Below are positions 7,786-17,133 of a stretch of DNA of 64,000 nucleotides, in pieces. The stretch lies in contig CAZRCI010000001.1 of the NCBI GenBank assembly GCA_964598535.1, positions 1 through 64,000 of the forward strand, read 5' to 3'. The DNA comes from JALHMI01 sp964598535. GTDB taxonomy: Bacteria; Planctomycetota; Planctomycetia; Pirellulales; PALSA-1355. Position 1 is the stretch's first letter, and each line of letters begins with the position of its first letter. A model generated the notes under the pieces. That model was not told the DNA's origin, did no database searches, and was given only the letters and a program-made list of their open reading frames with translations. A program made the position numbers and the translations under genes.

Positions 7786-10533
7786 CTAGCGTTGCGCCTG
7801 CTGCCAGCCGGGCGGCCTGCGATGAACGATCTGCACGGTCACGTCATCGATCGCCACCTGCCCCACACCCGAAAGCGCAAACGTAAGCACGAACGGCGCT
7901 CGCTGCGTCGCGGCCCGATAGAGCGCGATCTTGCGCCATCCTTGGGTCTGCGTGATCCGCGTCGCCAACGGCTCGCCGCTGTGCGAATCGAGCACCACAA
8001 GGCCGTCGCTGCTCGCTTGGATCGGCGCATCGATGCGAATCCAGGCCTCGATCTGCAGCAGATCGCCCGCCTCGACATCGACCGGCGCGGAAGTAATCCA
8101 CAGCGGCGGAGTTTCGACGGCACCCGGCGCGTTGTTGTCCGTCGTCGTGGCCTGCAACAACAGCCCTGCCGCGCCCGTGTGTGCCGCCGCCGGGCTCAAG
8201 TCGACACTGGTGCGAATGCCCGCCTGTGGATGTTGGAAGTGTTTCCAACCGGCGGCGAGCATCGCGGCCAGATTCTCGCAGCCTCCTTCGGCCAATCGAT
8301 TGGGTGAACGCTCGGCCGCGGAAATTTGCTGCACGAACGCCTCGCGCACCGCCAAGGTCGAGAACGAGACCATCAGCGGATCGGCCAGCTCATCCACGCC
8401 GCTTGTGGCCTGATCCCATGCCACGCGTTCCACCTGACGCAAAACCTCCATCGCATGTCGCGCAGCGCCATACGCCCGCGGCATATCGCTCGCAGCCAGG
8501 CTCTCGGCCTGCCGCAAATCGGCCTCCACGGTCGCCCGGGTCTCCTGCGGAATCCGGGCGCTCGCCGCCGGACTGATACGCGCTAAGCCATCGTTCACCC
8601 GCGCGTGTTCAAACGCCGCCAATTCGCGCATGAGTTGCACGGCGCGTTGCTGTACGCGGGCAACACGCGCCCGAAGCGTGCGAATGATCAACGGATCGTG
8701 GGTAAACACGACCACCGAATCGCGCGAGTTGCCGTCCAGTACCACGGCCATGCCACCGGCGACCCGCGTACTGCGAAGGACGCGTAAGCCCGTGGGCGAC
8801 AGTTCATAGGCGTCATCGCCTTCGGGCACCCCCGGAACCGTGAACGCGATCATTGCGCCGGCCTGCGTGCCCGTGACGAACTGTCCGCGCGGCGGTTGAA
8901 AGATCGGCAGCAGCAGCCGGCTGTGATCGGTCTCGAGCACGGCGCCGGTGGTATTCGGATTGCTGGTGTTCGCCAGCGGCGCAAAGTTACCCGCGGCCGG
9001 CCAGCGATCGATTAACCCTAGCTCGAGATTCAGCAGTTCCAATGCCGCGGCGCGCGTGCGCGTGGCGACATCGTCGGTATCCAGCCGCGAGTACGAGGTG
9101 AAGCACAGCCCGCGCGCCCGCGATGCCAAGGCGGCATGCACGTTTGCCCGCAACTGTGCGAACTGCCAGTTCGGCGGGCTGACCTGCGCGCCGGCCACCA
9201 GCCGCATCTGCTCGGCGAGCGCCGGCGAAACTTGCGTGGAGATGGTGGCCCACATCGGCGCGCCCGCTCGGGCGAGCTGCGAGCGATCGAGCAGCCAGCG
9301 CGTGTACCCGTCGATGCCGCAGGTGGTTCCCAGGATCTCGCGCTGGTCGAGATAGATCTTGAACGGCGGCCGCGTGAAGTTCTGCAAGTCGCTCGTCGGC
9401 CCGCAGACGATCGGCCGCGACCGGCTGTCGGCCTTCTGCACCGCGTCGGCCCAGGCGTGCGTCACGTCAAACTCGCGCCCTGTGAGCCGGCTGCCCAAGT
9501 CCCACGCCAGCACGGGATCGTACTCGCGGCCGATCTCGCCGGAACGAAGCTGGTCGACCGTGGGCGGCGGGCTCACCAGCCAGAGCCTGAGCCGTGCGGC
9601 GTCTGCCAACAACTCGGGCGCGGGCTGCTGCGGCAAGCGCACGCAATTGAAGCCCAGCGATTGCAGCCGCTCGAGCGCTTCGCCGCGATGGTCGATCACG
9701 CGCGGAAAGAGCGGTTGCCCGTCGACGCTCAGCCGGCTGCGATACTCGATCTCCGGCATCGAGCCGTACGTGTCGGACGTGGCCGGCAAATAGTGGCTCT
9801 CCGAGCCGCCCTTTGGGCCGGCGGCCAGCGTCGGCTGCCGCGACTGATTCGCGGCCACCGCGTCCGGCTCGATCGCGCCGATGATCTCCAAATCATCGAA
9901 CCAGACATTCGTCGCGCCGGCGCCGGCAAACACGTTGACCAGCACCAGATCGACGTACGCCTCGCGACCGTCCACTTGGGGACCAAACTGCGAGCGCAGC
10001 ACGCGCACCTGCCACTCGAGCGCGCGCGGCAAGTTCTCCACGCGCAGAAGCTGCCACGAGCCGACCTGGCGATAGTCGCCGCCGCGCAGCAAGGTCGTCA
10101 GCGGTTGCCCGGTCTCAGGATGCAGGCTGCGCGGTAGCACCACGCGCAAGGCAATCTGCAAGCCCGGCCGATCGGCCCGCACCCAAAGCCCCGCGGATAA
10201 CTCGCCAATGACCCGCGCGGGACGGATCGGATAGCTGTAATAAACGGCCGTGCCGCCGCCGCAGTTGATGCTAAGCTGCTCGGATCGGCGTCCCGAGTGC
10301 GGGCTCAGTTCCACGCGGCTGTGGGTGGTTACTTGATAACGCACGTCGCCGCCGGCCGCCCGCAAAATCGTCTCGGGCGACTCGAAATCATCGCGCAGCA
10401 CTCCCTGCGCGTTGACCACGACCGGTACGAGCACCAGGCAGAGACTCGCAATCCGTTGGCAAACGACGACAAAGCGACCGCGACGGCCGGACAATGGGAA
10501 AAGCGGGTGGGCCATGACGCCGAAACGCAACAT
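7786..10533 (-). CDS. Large secreted glycosidase-like protein
   Basis: A roughly 915-residue exported protein of unknown specificity. Two ATGs (10533 and 10515) precede a signal peptide rich in V, L and A that ends LVPVVVNAQG; the frame runs open further upstream but without export features. The mature protein begins with DDFESPETILRAAGG and a beta-rich, carbohydrate-binding-module-like region, then LSVDGQPLFPRVIDHRGE and LQSLGFNCVRLP, resembling the start of a glycoside-hydrolase TIM barrel. Another beta-sandwich at the C-terminus (WIRIDAPIQ, VDLVLVNVF-like segments) suggests a second binding module. I cannot point to a confident pair of catalytic Glu residues, so it may be a non-catalytic carbohydrate binder. 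It is convergent with the preceding gene. Confidence 0.7.
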   Translation of the reverse strand: MLRFGVMAHPLFPLSGRRGRFVVVCQRIASLCLVLVPVVVNAQGVLRDDFESPETILRAAGGDVRYQVTTHSRVELSPHSGRRSEQLSINCGGGTAVYYSYPIRPARVIGELSAGLWVRADRPGLQIALRVVLPRSLHPETGQPLTTLLRGGDYRQVGSWQLLRVENLPRALEWQVRVLRSQFGPQVDGREAYVDLVLVNVFAGAGATNVWFDDLEIIGAIEPDAVAANQSRQPTLAAGPKGGSESHYLPATSDTYGSMPEIEYRSRLSVDGQPLFPRVIDHRGEALERLQSLGFNCVRLPQQPAPELLADAARLRLWLVSPPPTVDQLRSGEIGREYDPVLAWDLGSRLTGREFDVTHAWADAVQKADSRSRPIVCGPTSDLQNFTRPPFKIYLDQREILGTTCGIDGYTRWLLDRSQLARAGAPMWATISTQVSPALAEQMRLVAGAQVSPPNWQFAQLRANVHAALASRARGLCFTSYSRLDTDDVATRTRAAALELLNLELGLIDRWPAAGNFAPLANTSNPNTTGAVLETDHSRLLLPIFQPPRGQFVTGTQAGAMIAFTVPGVPEGDDAYELSPTGLRVLRSTRVAGGMAVVLDGNSRDSVVVFTHDPLIIRTLRARVARVQQRAVQLMRELAAFEHARVNDGLARISPAASARIPQETRATVEADLRQAESLAASDMPRAYGAARHAMEVLRQVERVAWDQATSGVDELADPLMVSFSTLAVREAFVQQISAAERSPNRLAEGGCENLAAMLAAGWKHFQHPQAGIRTSVDLSPAAAHTGAAGLLLQATTTDNNAPGAVETPPLWITSAPVDVEAGDLLQIEAWIRIDAPIQASSDGLVVLDSHSGEPLATRITQTQGWRKIALYRAATQRAPFVLTFALSGVGQVAIDDVTVQIVHRRPPGWQQAQR

Positions 10534-10805
10534 GGGCAGAAACTGGGTGCACCGAACGTAAGTCGGGCTTGTATCAGCCTTTGTGAGTCGACGCCAGATC
10601 AACCGTTGTGATTTATCGACGTAGCGGTTCCTGCCGCTGCTAGCGATCACTGGACAGAACCTGTTATACTCAAAGATCTTAGGCGTATTCGAATACCCTC
10701 CGTGAGAATTCTGGCATAGCGTCTGCTTTGATGGGCCAGCACTGTTTTGATGACCAGCCTTGTTCCGCCGGCTTCGGCCCCACATCCCTACTGCCAGGAC
10801 CAACG

Positions 10806-11087
10806 ATGAACCCAGCTACACATCCCGTGAAATCGCAAAGCGACGAACTTCCGGCCGACATCCTGGATCTGGTGGCCGCCCTCGAAAAACTCCCCGCCGA
10901 ACACCGCGGCCGCATCGAACCGTTGCTCGCCCGGGTGCTCGAAAGCACGAAACGCCGCCGGCGAATCCTCGGCCTGGTGCAAGACGCCCTCTCGCAATTG
11001 AGGCTCGACATGAAATACTTGATGTTCGATCTCGAGGCCACGCGGCGCGAGCGAGACGAACTACGGCGCGGCCCCGAGGAGTTCTAA
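10806..11087 (+). CDS. Small charged protein of unknown function
   Basis: A 93-residue soluble protein starting MNPATHPVKSQSDELPADIL. The ATG at 10806 has CCAGGA about 8 bp upstream, and the earlier in-frame ATG at 10728 would add a low-complexity stretch without a ribosome-binding site. The sequence is strongly helical and charged (LVAALEKLPAEHRGRIEPLL, then TKRRRRILGLVQDALSQL), ending in RRERDELRRGPEEF, so a short coiled coil is likely. It has no signal peptide, membrane segment or known motif. It precedes the kinase gene by 129 bp in the same orientation and may be co-transcribed. A real gene is likely from codon usage and the start signal, but I do not recognise a family. Confidence 0.65.
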   Translation: MNPATHPVKSQSDELPADILDLVAALEKLPAEHRGRIEPLLARVLESTKRRRRILGLVQDALSQLRLDMKYLMFDLEATRRERDELRRGPEEF

Positions 11088-11216
11088 ACCCTCGCCGCGT
11101 CGTTGCGGCTCTCGCCCCCGTGGAATAGCATGGGGTGGAGCAGTACGAATACCTTCCAAAGGCCGCGGCACGGGCACCGCGGTCCACCCGGGGCAGACGA
11201 CGGAGAGTGGCTCGTC

Positions 11217-12689
11217 ATGGTCGAGCAGACTGCTGAACAGTTCGCTCAGCGCGTCTTCGACCTGAACCTCGTTGACGATCGTCAACTGGCAGAGGTTTGG
11301 AGCGAAGTCGGAACGCGGCAGATTACTGCTGATGAAATGCAGCAGATCCTGCTGCGCCGCGAGTTGCTTACCAACTATCAGACCAAACTGCTCGAACGCG
11401 GCGAAACCGTCGGCTACTTCTATGGCGACTACAAAGTCCTGTACCTGATTGGCACCGGAACCTTCGCGCGTGTGTATCGCGCCTGCCACCGCACGACCGG
11501 CGAGATCGTGGCCGTTAAAGTCCTCCGCCAGCGTCACTCGGACAACCCCAAGGAATCCGACCGCTTCATCCGCGAAGGCCGCATGGGCGCCACGCTCAAA
11601 CACCCGAACATCGTCCCGATCATGGAAGTCCACTCCAAAGGGACGACGCACTTCCTCGTGATGAAGTTTGTCGAGGGCCGGAATCTTCGCGAGTTCATCA
11701 AGATCCGCAAGAAATTCGAGCCGCTCCAGGCGGCCAAGCTGGTGGCCGATATTGCGGCCGGATTGAGTTATGCCTTCGCCCGAAATATCTGCCACCGCGA
11801 CCTGAAGATGTCGAACGTCATCGTATCGAGCACCGGCACCGCCATGCTGCTCGACTTCGGCCTCGCCGGCGCGGATAACAAAAACATCACCGACGAATCG
11901 CAGCAGAACCCCCGCACGGTCGACTACGCCGGGCTCGAACGCGCGACCGGCGTCCGCAAGGACGATCCCCGTAGCGACATTTATTTCCTCGGGTGCATCT
12001 TCTATCACATGCTCTCCGGCGAGCCCCCGCTGTTGGAAACGCGCGACCCGGCCCAGCGGATCAGCCGTTCTCGCTATACCGACGTCGTGCCGATCTTGCA
12101 GCACGATTCCACGCTGCCCAAGCCGCTGGTCAACGTGGTCAATCGGGCGATGGAGCTGCGCCCCGAGCAGCGCTACCAGTCGCCCGCCGAGATGCTGGCC
12201 GAGCTCAAAGGCGCGATCAACCGCCTCAATAGCTTGGACGCGGCCGGTGGCGGCGATGACGAAAAGAGCACGGGCACCGTCGCGACCGCGCCTCCGCAGC
12301 GCACGCTGATGTTCGTCGAATCGAACGTCTCGCTGCAAGACATCCTTCGCGAACGGCTCAAGAGCAACGGCTATCGCGTGCTTGTCACGGCCGATCCCGA
12401 GCGCGCGCTCAGCCGCTTCAACGGCGAGACCAAAGCGGCCGACTGCGTGATCTTCAGCACCGGCGAATTGGGCGAGCCCGCCCTCGAAGCCTTCAACCGC
12501 TTCGCCGAAGGGGAAGCCACGCGCGAGATTCCGGCCGTGCTGTTGTTGGGCGAAAGCCAGCTCGACTGGAAGCGGCAAGCCAAGCTGGCCGATCATCGCG
12601 CCGTGCTCGCCATGCCGATCAAGCTTCGCCAGATGCGCGAGGTGCTGGCCAGGCTCGTGCCGCTCAACGCGGCCACCAAGACCGCCTAG
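11217..12689 (+). CDS. Serine/threonine protein kinase fused to a receiver-like domain lacking the phospho-Asp
   Basis: A 490-residue cytoplasmic Hanks-type kinase. Residues 1-70 form an N-terminal helical extension. The kinase domain has a glycine loop (IGTGTFARVY, about 79-86), VAVK (Lys near 101), CHRDLKMSN (near 193) and LLDFGLAG (near 213). The activation segment reads TVDYAGLERATG rather than the usual APE. After a linker near residue 345 comes a CheY-like fold (TLMFVESNVSLQDILRERL, GYRVLVTADPERALSRF), but the position normally holding the phosphoacceptor Asp reads CVIFSTGELGE. The domain may therefore be a pseudo-receiver. The start at 11217 has GGAGAG 9 bp upstream. No transmembrane segment is present, unlike many planctomycete kinases. 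Confidence 0.88.
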   Translation: MVEQTAEQFAQRVFDLNLVDDRQLAEVWSEVGTRQITADEMQQILLRRELLTNYQTKLLERGETVGYFYGDYKVLYLIGTGTFARVYRACHRTTGEIVAVKVLRQRHSDNPKESDRFIREGRMGATLKHPNIVPIMEVHSKGTTHFLVMKFVEGRNLREFIKIRKKFEPLQAAKLVADIAAGLSYAFARNICHRDLKMSNVIVSSTGTAMLLDFGLAGADNKNITDESQQNPRTVDYAGLERATGVRKDDPRSDIYFLGCIFYHMLSGEPPLLETRDPAQRISRSRYTDVVPILQHDSTLPKPLVNVVNRAMELRPEQRYQSPAEMLAELKGAINRLNSLDAAGGGDDEKSTGTVATAPPQRTLMFVESNVSLQDILRERLKSNGYRVLVTADPERALSRFNGETKAADCVIFSTGELGEPALEAFNRFAEGEATREIPAVLLLGESQLDWKRQAKLADHRAVLAMPIKLRQMREVLARLVPLNAATKTA

Positions 12690-12714
12690 GACCGGCTTGC
12701 CAGCGCAACCCGCG

Positions 12715-13482
12715 CTACTTCTTATCCAGCTCGATGCCCATCCGACGCAACAGCGTCTTCATATCCTCCCAGACGTCTTTCTTCGCCGAGGGATTCCGGA
12801 GCAGATACGCCGGATGATACGTACACATCACCGGAATGCCGTTGTAGTCGACGAACTTACCCCGCAGCCGGCCGATCGGCGTCTCGGTTTCCAACAGCGT
12901 CTGGGCCGCAATCGTCCCCAGACAACAGATGTACTCGGGCTTGATCAGCGCGAGCTGCCGGTCGAGAAAGCCACGGCAATTCGCCACCTCGTGGGGCAGG
13001 GGATTCCGATTCCCCGGCGGACGGCACTTGAGCACGTTCAGAATATAAACGTCCTCGCGCCGCAACGTGCAGGCCTCGATGATCTTCGTCAACAACTGGC
13101 CCGCCCGGCCGACGAACGGTTCTCCCTGGGCATCTTCATCTGCCCCGGGCGCTTCTCCCAGGAAGCACAGTCGGGCATGCGGATTCCCCACGCCAAAGAC
13201 GGTCTGTTTGCGCGTGCAGGCCAGTTCCGTGCAGGCCGTGCAAGCGGCCACTTCGCGGCGAATCGCTTCGAGCGTGTCGGCCAGCGGCGCGTTAACCGCC
13301 ACCGGCTCGGTCGGACGAAAAACGGCCGGCGCAGCCTTTGCGGACCGCGCGGCGGCTGCCTGCGCGCGTTCGCCCGCGGGTTTTGGCTTTGCGCGGGGAA
13401 GCTGCCCAACCCCCGCGCGGCGGAGACTCTCCAGCTTTTGAATCGTGGCGCGGGCGGGTCGATCGGGCTGTCGCGGGGCCAT
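12715..13482 (-). CDS. Uracil-DNA glycosylase, family 4 (iron-sulfur type)
   Basis: Removes uracil from DNA in base excision repair. Motifs are CTACTELACTRKQTVFG (first pair of 4Fe-4S cysteines), FLGEAPGADEDAQGEPFVGR (motif 1, water-activating region), VYILNVLKCRPPGNRNP (another cluster cysteine), CCLGTIAAQTLL and CTYHPAYLLRN (motif 2 with the catalytic His). The length of 255 residues includes an N-terminal extension of about 75 residues rich in Ala, Pro, Lys and Arg. The ATG at 13482 has AGGAAGGA upstream at usual spacing. It lies convergent with the kinase gene (25 bp between stops) and divergent from der. Confidence 0.93.
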   Translation of the reverse strand: MAPRQPDRPARATIQKLESLRRAGVGQLPRAKPKPAGERAQAAAARSAKAAPAVFRPTEPVAVNAPLADTLEAIRREVAACTACTELACTRKQTVFGVGNPHARLCFLGEAPGADEDAQGEPFVGRAGQLLTKIIEACTLRREDVYILNVLKCRPPGNRNPLPHEVANCRGFLDRQLALIKPEYICCLGTIAAQTLLETETPIGRLRGKFVDYNGIPVMCTYHPAYLLRNPSAKKDVWEDMKTLLRRMGIELDKK

Positions 13483-13713
13483 GCGGGTCCATCCTTCCTG
13501 AATTGCTGCCGCACCAAGTATACGAATCGTAAAGATTGCAGGATACGCCCCTTGCGCCCGGCGCGGCTCGACGGCACAAAAGCGCGCCAGCGATTGGCCC
13601 GGCGGCCCGAATTCAACTATGATTGAAACGCGTCTTCGCGGGGGGCCGCTGGCAGCCGGCCCCGAACTTTTCTCTGCTCCTTCGTTTTTAGGCATTCTGA
13701 GCGGCATCCGGTC

Positions 13714-15171
13714 ATGGGCGTTCCACAGGTCGTTATCGTCGGACGCCCCAACGTCGGCAAATCGAGCCTCTTCAACTGGCTCGCTCGCAAACGGCTGGCC
13801 ATTGTCGACAATGTCGAAGGCGTGACGCGCGATCGGGTGAACTACCTGATGTTCGAACGAGACCGCTACTTCGAGTTGGTCGATACGGGCGGCATCGGCT
13901 TCGACGACCCCGACAAGCTCACGAATAAGATCGACGAGCAGATTTCCGCCGCCATTGAATCGGCCGATGTAATCCTGTTCGTGGTGGACACGCGAACCGG
14001 GCTCACCCATCCCGATTTAGAAGTGGCCCGCCGGCTGCGTTACGTCGACACGCCCGTCATCTGCGTGGCCAACAAGACCGACGACCATTCGTTCGACACC
14101 CAAGCCGATGAGTTTTACAAACTGGGCCGCGGCAAGCTGATTCGTGTCAGCACGTTGCAAAACCGCGGCCGGCAACAGCTTCTGGACATGATCGCCGAAC
14201 GGCTCCCCAAGCAAATCCCCGGCGAGCTGCCGCCGCCGGCGGTCGACTCGGTGATGAAAGTGGCGATCGTCGGCCGTCGCAACGTGGGCAAGAGCACGCT
14301 CGTCAACACGCTGGCCCAGGCCGAGCGGATGATCGTCAGTGAAGTGGCCGGCACCACGCGCGACTCGGTCGACGTGCGGTTCGAGCTTGACGGCAAAACG
14401 TTCATCGCCATCGACACGCCGGGCCTCAAGCGCGCCAAGAGCCTCGCCAGCGACGTCGAGTTTTACAGCTCGCATCGTGCCCAGCGGAGTATTCGCCGGG
14501 CAGACGTCGTGCTGATGTTTTTCGATCCCACGCAACGCATCGGCAAGGTCGACAAGCAGCTCTGTGAGTACATCTCCGAGAACTACAAGCCCTGCATCTT
14601 CGTCGTGAACAAGTGGGATCTCGTGGCCGACACGATGCCCACCGAAAAATGGGTCAGCTACCTGCACGATACCTTCCGCACGATGTGGTATGTGCCGATG
14701 GCGTTTGTCACGGGCAAGACCGGCCGCAACGTCAAGGCGCTGCTCAACCATGCCCAGATGCTCTACAAACAGGCTGGCGAGCGGGTAACCACGGCGGCCC
14801 TGAACAAAGTGCTGCGGGCCGCCATCGAAGCCAACCCCGCGCCGCTCTACCAGAACCGCCGACCGAAGATCTACTACGCCACGCAGGTCAGCACCGAGCC
14901 GCCCACGATCGTGCTCTTCTGCAATGAGCCCAAGGCGTTTAGCGATCCGTATCGCCGCTACCTGCTTGGCGCCCTGCGCGAGCACATGCCTTTCGCCGAA
15001 GTGCCCATTAAGCTCTACCTGCGTAAACGCGCGGCCGGCGATCGCCGGGCCGACGTCGATACCGACGAACACGACGCGATCAACTCCAAGCACGAAGAGC
15101 ACGAGCACGACGGCGAGATCTTCGACGAGCATCACGACGAGCCGAACGCCGCGGATTCGGCCATCGGCTAG
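13714..15171 (+). CDS. der: Ribosome biogenesis GTPase Der (EngA)
   Basis: An essential double-GTPase acting in 50S ribosomal subunit assembly. The first G domain shows VIVGRPNVGKSSLFN, then DTGGIG and ANKTD; the second has VAIVGRRNVGKSTLVN, DTPGLKR and VVNKWDLV. The KH-like C-terminal domain includes YYATQVSTEPPTIVLFCNEP, ending with IKLYLRKR. After it comes an extra tail of roughly 45 residues, very rich in His, Asp and Glu (KHEEHEHDGEIFDEHHDEP), which looks like a metal-binding or acidic appendage and is not part of the core family. The total is 485 residues. It starts at the ATG at 13714 and is divergent from the glycosylase gene. Confidence 0.97.
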   Translation: MGVPQVVIVGRPNVGKSSLFNWLARKRLAIVDNVEGVTRDRVNYLMFERDRYFELVDTGGIGFDDPDKLTNKIDEQISAAIESADVILFVVDTRTGLTHPDLEVARRLRYVDTPVICVANKTDDHSFDTQADEFYKLGRGKLIRVSTLQNRGRQQLLDMIAERLPKQIPGELPPPAVDSVMKVAIVGRRNVGKSTLVNTLAQAERMIVSEVAGTTRDSVDVRFELDGKTFIAIDTPGLKRAKSLASDVEFYSSHRAQRSIRRADVVLMFFDPTQRIGKVDKQLCEYISENYKPCIFVVNKWDLVADTMPTEKWVSYLHDTFRTMWYVPMAFVTGKTGRNVKALLNHAQMLYKQAGERVTTAALNKVLRAAIEANPAPLYQNRRPKIYYATQVSTEPPTIVLFCNEPKAFSDPYRRYLLGALREHMPFAEVPIKLYLRKRAAGDRRADVDTDEHDAINSKHEEHEHDGEIFDEHHDEPNAADSAIG

Positions 15172-15510
15172 CGAGCCGCCCGTCTGGGGGCATTTCGCGG
15201 CGGCGCAAGCGTGGACCTCGCCCCGCGACCTGAAAACCGCGCGAACCCGCGAACGAAAACACCCCTCCATTTGCAGCAGCAACGGTCGGCGGAAGGCGGG
15301 CTCGCGGTCCGGCGAAATCCCCCTTTCGGATCCGGTGGATGCGAAAAAAACAGGCGGCCCGCGACGTCGCGCAGGCGACCGGGGGTACGGTCCCTTGTGG
15401 GGGCTTCTCCGGGGGACTATCATCATCGGTTTAAGTTATTGCCCGATAGACAGTTTCCCTCGATCCGCCGGCCGTCTTGGTCCCCCGAGCGAGCTGGAGA
15501 AAATCCCGTT
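15172..15510. other. Leader region of ilvN, no gene seen
   Basis: 339 bp between der and ilvN with no convincing coding frame and no leader peptide rich in Ile, Val or Leu that I could find, so classical attenuation is not supported. A weak GTCCC/GGGAC hairpin lies around 15390-15420. A promoter probably lies in the less GC-rich stretch at 15420-15450, but no clean box pair was seen. Confidence 0.4.
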
Positions 15511-16020
15511 ATGCGTCATGTCCTTTCTGCATTAGTCCAAAACGTGCCCGGCGTGCTGGCACACATTTCCGGCATGCTCGCCTCGCGCGGGTACAACATC
15601 GACAGCCTGGCCGTCGGCGAGACGGAGAATCCCGACCTTTCGCGGATGACGTTCGTCGTCGTCGGCGATGACACGGTCCTCGAGCAGGTGCGCAAGCAGC
15701 TCGAGAAGGTCGTCACCGTGGTCAAGGTGGTCGACGTCAGTGCCCAGGACTACGTCGAGCGCGACTTGATGCTGATCAAGGTGCGTGCGCCGCTGGGTCG
15801 TCGCAGCGAGATTCGCGAGCTCGCCGAGATCTTTCGCGGCAGGATCGTCGACGTCGCCGACGAGGAAGTCATCGTCGAAATCTCGGGCCAGGAACGAAAG
15901 GTCGAATCGTTCATCGACTTGATGCGCCCGTTCGGCATTGTCGAGCTGGTGCGCACGGGACGCATTGCCATGGTCCGCGGCAAGCGCGGCGGCCTGGAGT
16001 CTTCGGCAGTCGCGAAGTAA
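15511..16020 (+). CDS. ilvN: Acetolactate synthase small (regulatory) subunit
   Basis: The regulatory subunit of acetohydroxyacid synthase, first step of Ile/Val/Leu synthesis, which confers valine feedback inhibition. The 169 residues begin MRHVLSALVQNVPGVLAHIS with an ACT domain including SRGYNIDSLAVGETENPDLSRM, and continue with the IlvN C-terminal domain (ERDLMLIKV, FRGRIVDVADEEVIVEISG, MRPFGIVELVRTGRIAM). The ATG at 15511 has GGAGA about 10 bp upstream. Reading frame is open further upstream but that part has no family resemblance. It is followed 111 bp later by ilvC, so a branched-chain operon is likely. The large subunit gene (ilvB) is not in this window. Confidence 0.95.
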   Translation: MRHVLSALVQNVPGVLAHISGMLASRGYNIDSLAVGETENPDLSRMTFVVVGDDTVLEQVRKQLEKVVTVVKVVDVSAQDYVERDLMLIKVRAPLGRRSEIRELAEIFRGRIVDVADEEVIVEISGQERKVESFIDLMRPFGIVELVRTGRIAMVRGKRGGLESSAVAK

Positions 16021-16131
16021 CGGTGTCGAGCGTCACGGCGACTTTGAAACAAACATAGCACCATCCATCTCGCATACGGCGCGCGAAAATCAATCGCGCC
16101 CAACGCGGCTAGCCAACTTTGGGAGTTGAAC

Positions 16132-17133
16132 ATGACGAAGATGTATTACGAAAAGGATGCCGACCTTTCACTGCTCAAAGGAAAGACGATCGCCATCATC
16201 GGCTACGGCTCCCAGGGACACGCACATGCCCAGAACCTGCGCGACAGCGGCTGCAACGTCGTCGTCGGCCAGCGCCCCGGCGGCGCCAACTACGACCTCG
16301 CCAAGAGCCACGGCTTTGAGCCGGTCTCGGCCGAAGAAGCGGCCAAGCAAGGCGACCTCGTCAACATCCTGCTTCCCGATGAAGTCCAGGGCGACGTCTA
16401 TCGCCAATACATCAAGCAGCATCTCAAGCCGGGCAACATCCTCATGTGTTCGCACGGCTTCAACGTCCATTTCGGCCAGGTCGAAGCCCCCGAAGGCGTC
16501 GACACCGTCCTCGTCGCTCCCAAGGGCCCGGGCCACCTCGTCCGCAGCGAGTTCGAAAAGGGCGGCGGCGTCCCCTGCCTCATCGCCTTGAACCCGGGGG
16601 CCAGCGAAACCTCGCGAGCGCTGGGTCTGGCCTATGCCAAGGGCATCGGCGGCGCCCGGGCAGGCATCATCGAAACTACCTTCGCCGAAGAGACTGAAAC
16701 CGACCTGTTCGGCGAGCAGGCCGTGCTTTGCGGCGGTGTCAGCGCCCTGGTCAAGGCGGGCTTCGACACCCTCGTCGAGGCCGGCTATCAGCCCGAGATG
16801 GCCTACTTCGAGTGCATGCACGAACTGAAGCTGATCGTCGACCTGTTCTACCAGGGCGGTCTGAACTACATGCGGTACAGCGTCTCGAATACGGCCGAAT
16901 ATGGCGACTACACCCGCGGCCCGCGGATCGTCACCGACGAAACCCGCAAGGAAATGAAGCGGATTCTCGAAGAGATCCAAAGCGGCCAGTTCGCTCGCGA
17001 TTGGATGCTCGAGAACAAGGCCAACGCCCCGTCGTTCAAGGCCACCCGCCGCCGCGAGCGCCAGCACCCGATCGAAGAGGTCGGCCGCAAGCTGCGTCGG
17101 CTGATGCCCTGGATCAACTCCAAGGAAGTCTAA
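16132..17133 (+). CDS. ilvC: Ketol-acid reductoisomerase (NADP+), class I
   Basis: Converts 2-acetolactate or 2-aceto-2-hydroxybutyrate to the dihydroxy acid in branched-chain amino-acid synthesis, using NADPH and Mg2+. The 333 residues carry the nucleotide-binding motif IIGYGSQGHAHAQNLRDSG, then VVGQRPGGANYDLAKSHGF, KGPGHLVRSEFEKGGGVP and ETTFAEETETDLFGEQAVLCGG with metal-ligand acidic residues. The length fits the short class I enzyme. The ATG at 16132 is chosen because GGGAG at 16121-16125 is well placed for it; an in-frame TTG at 16126 is too close. The stop codon is also the edge of the second multi-hairpin repeat. Confidence 0.97.
   Translation: MTKMYYEKDADLSLLKGKTIAIIGYGSQGHAHAQNLRDSGCNVVVGQRPGGANYDLAKSHGFEPVSAEEAAKQGDLVNILLPDEVQGDVYRQYIKQHLKPGNILMCSHGFNVHFGQVEAPEGVDTVLVAPKGPGHLVRSEFEKGGGVPCLIALNPGASETSRALGLAYAKGIGGARAGIIETTFAEETETDLFGEQAVLCGGVSALVKAGFDTLVEAGYQPEMAYFECMHELKLIVDLFYQGGLNYMRYSVSNTAEYGDYTRGPRIVTDETRKEMKRILEEIQSGQFARDWMLENKANAPSFKATRRRERQHPIEEVGRKLRRLMPWINSKEV

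Noticed and set aside
15172..15510. Branched-chain amino-acid attenuator or T-box before ilvN
   Set aside because: No leader peptide rich in Ile, Val or Leu, no T-box sequence and no terminator with T-run were found.
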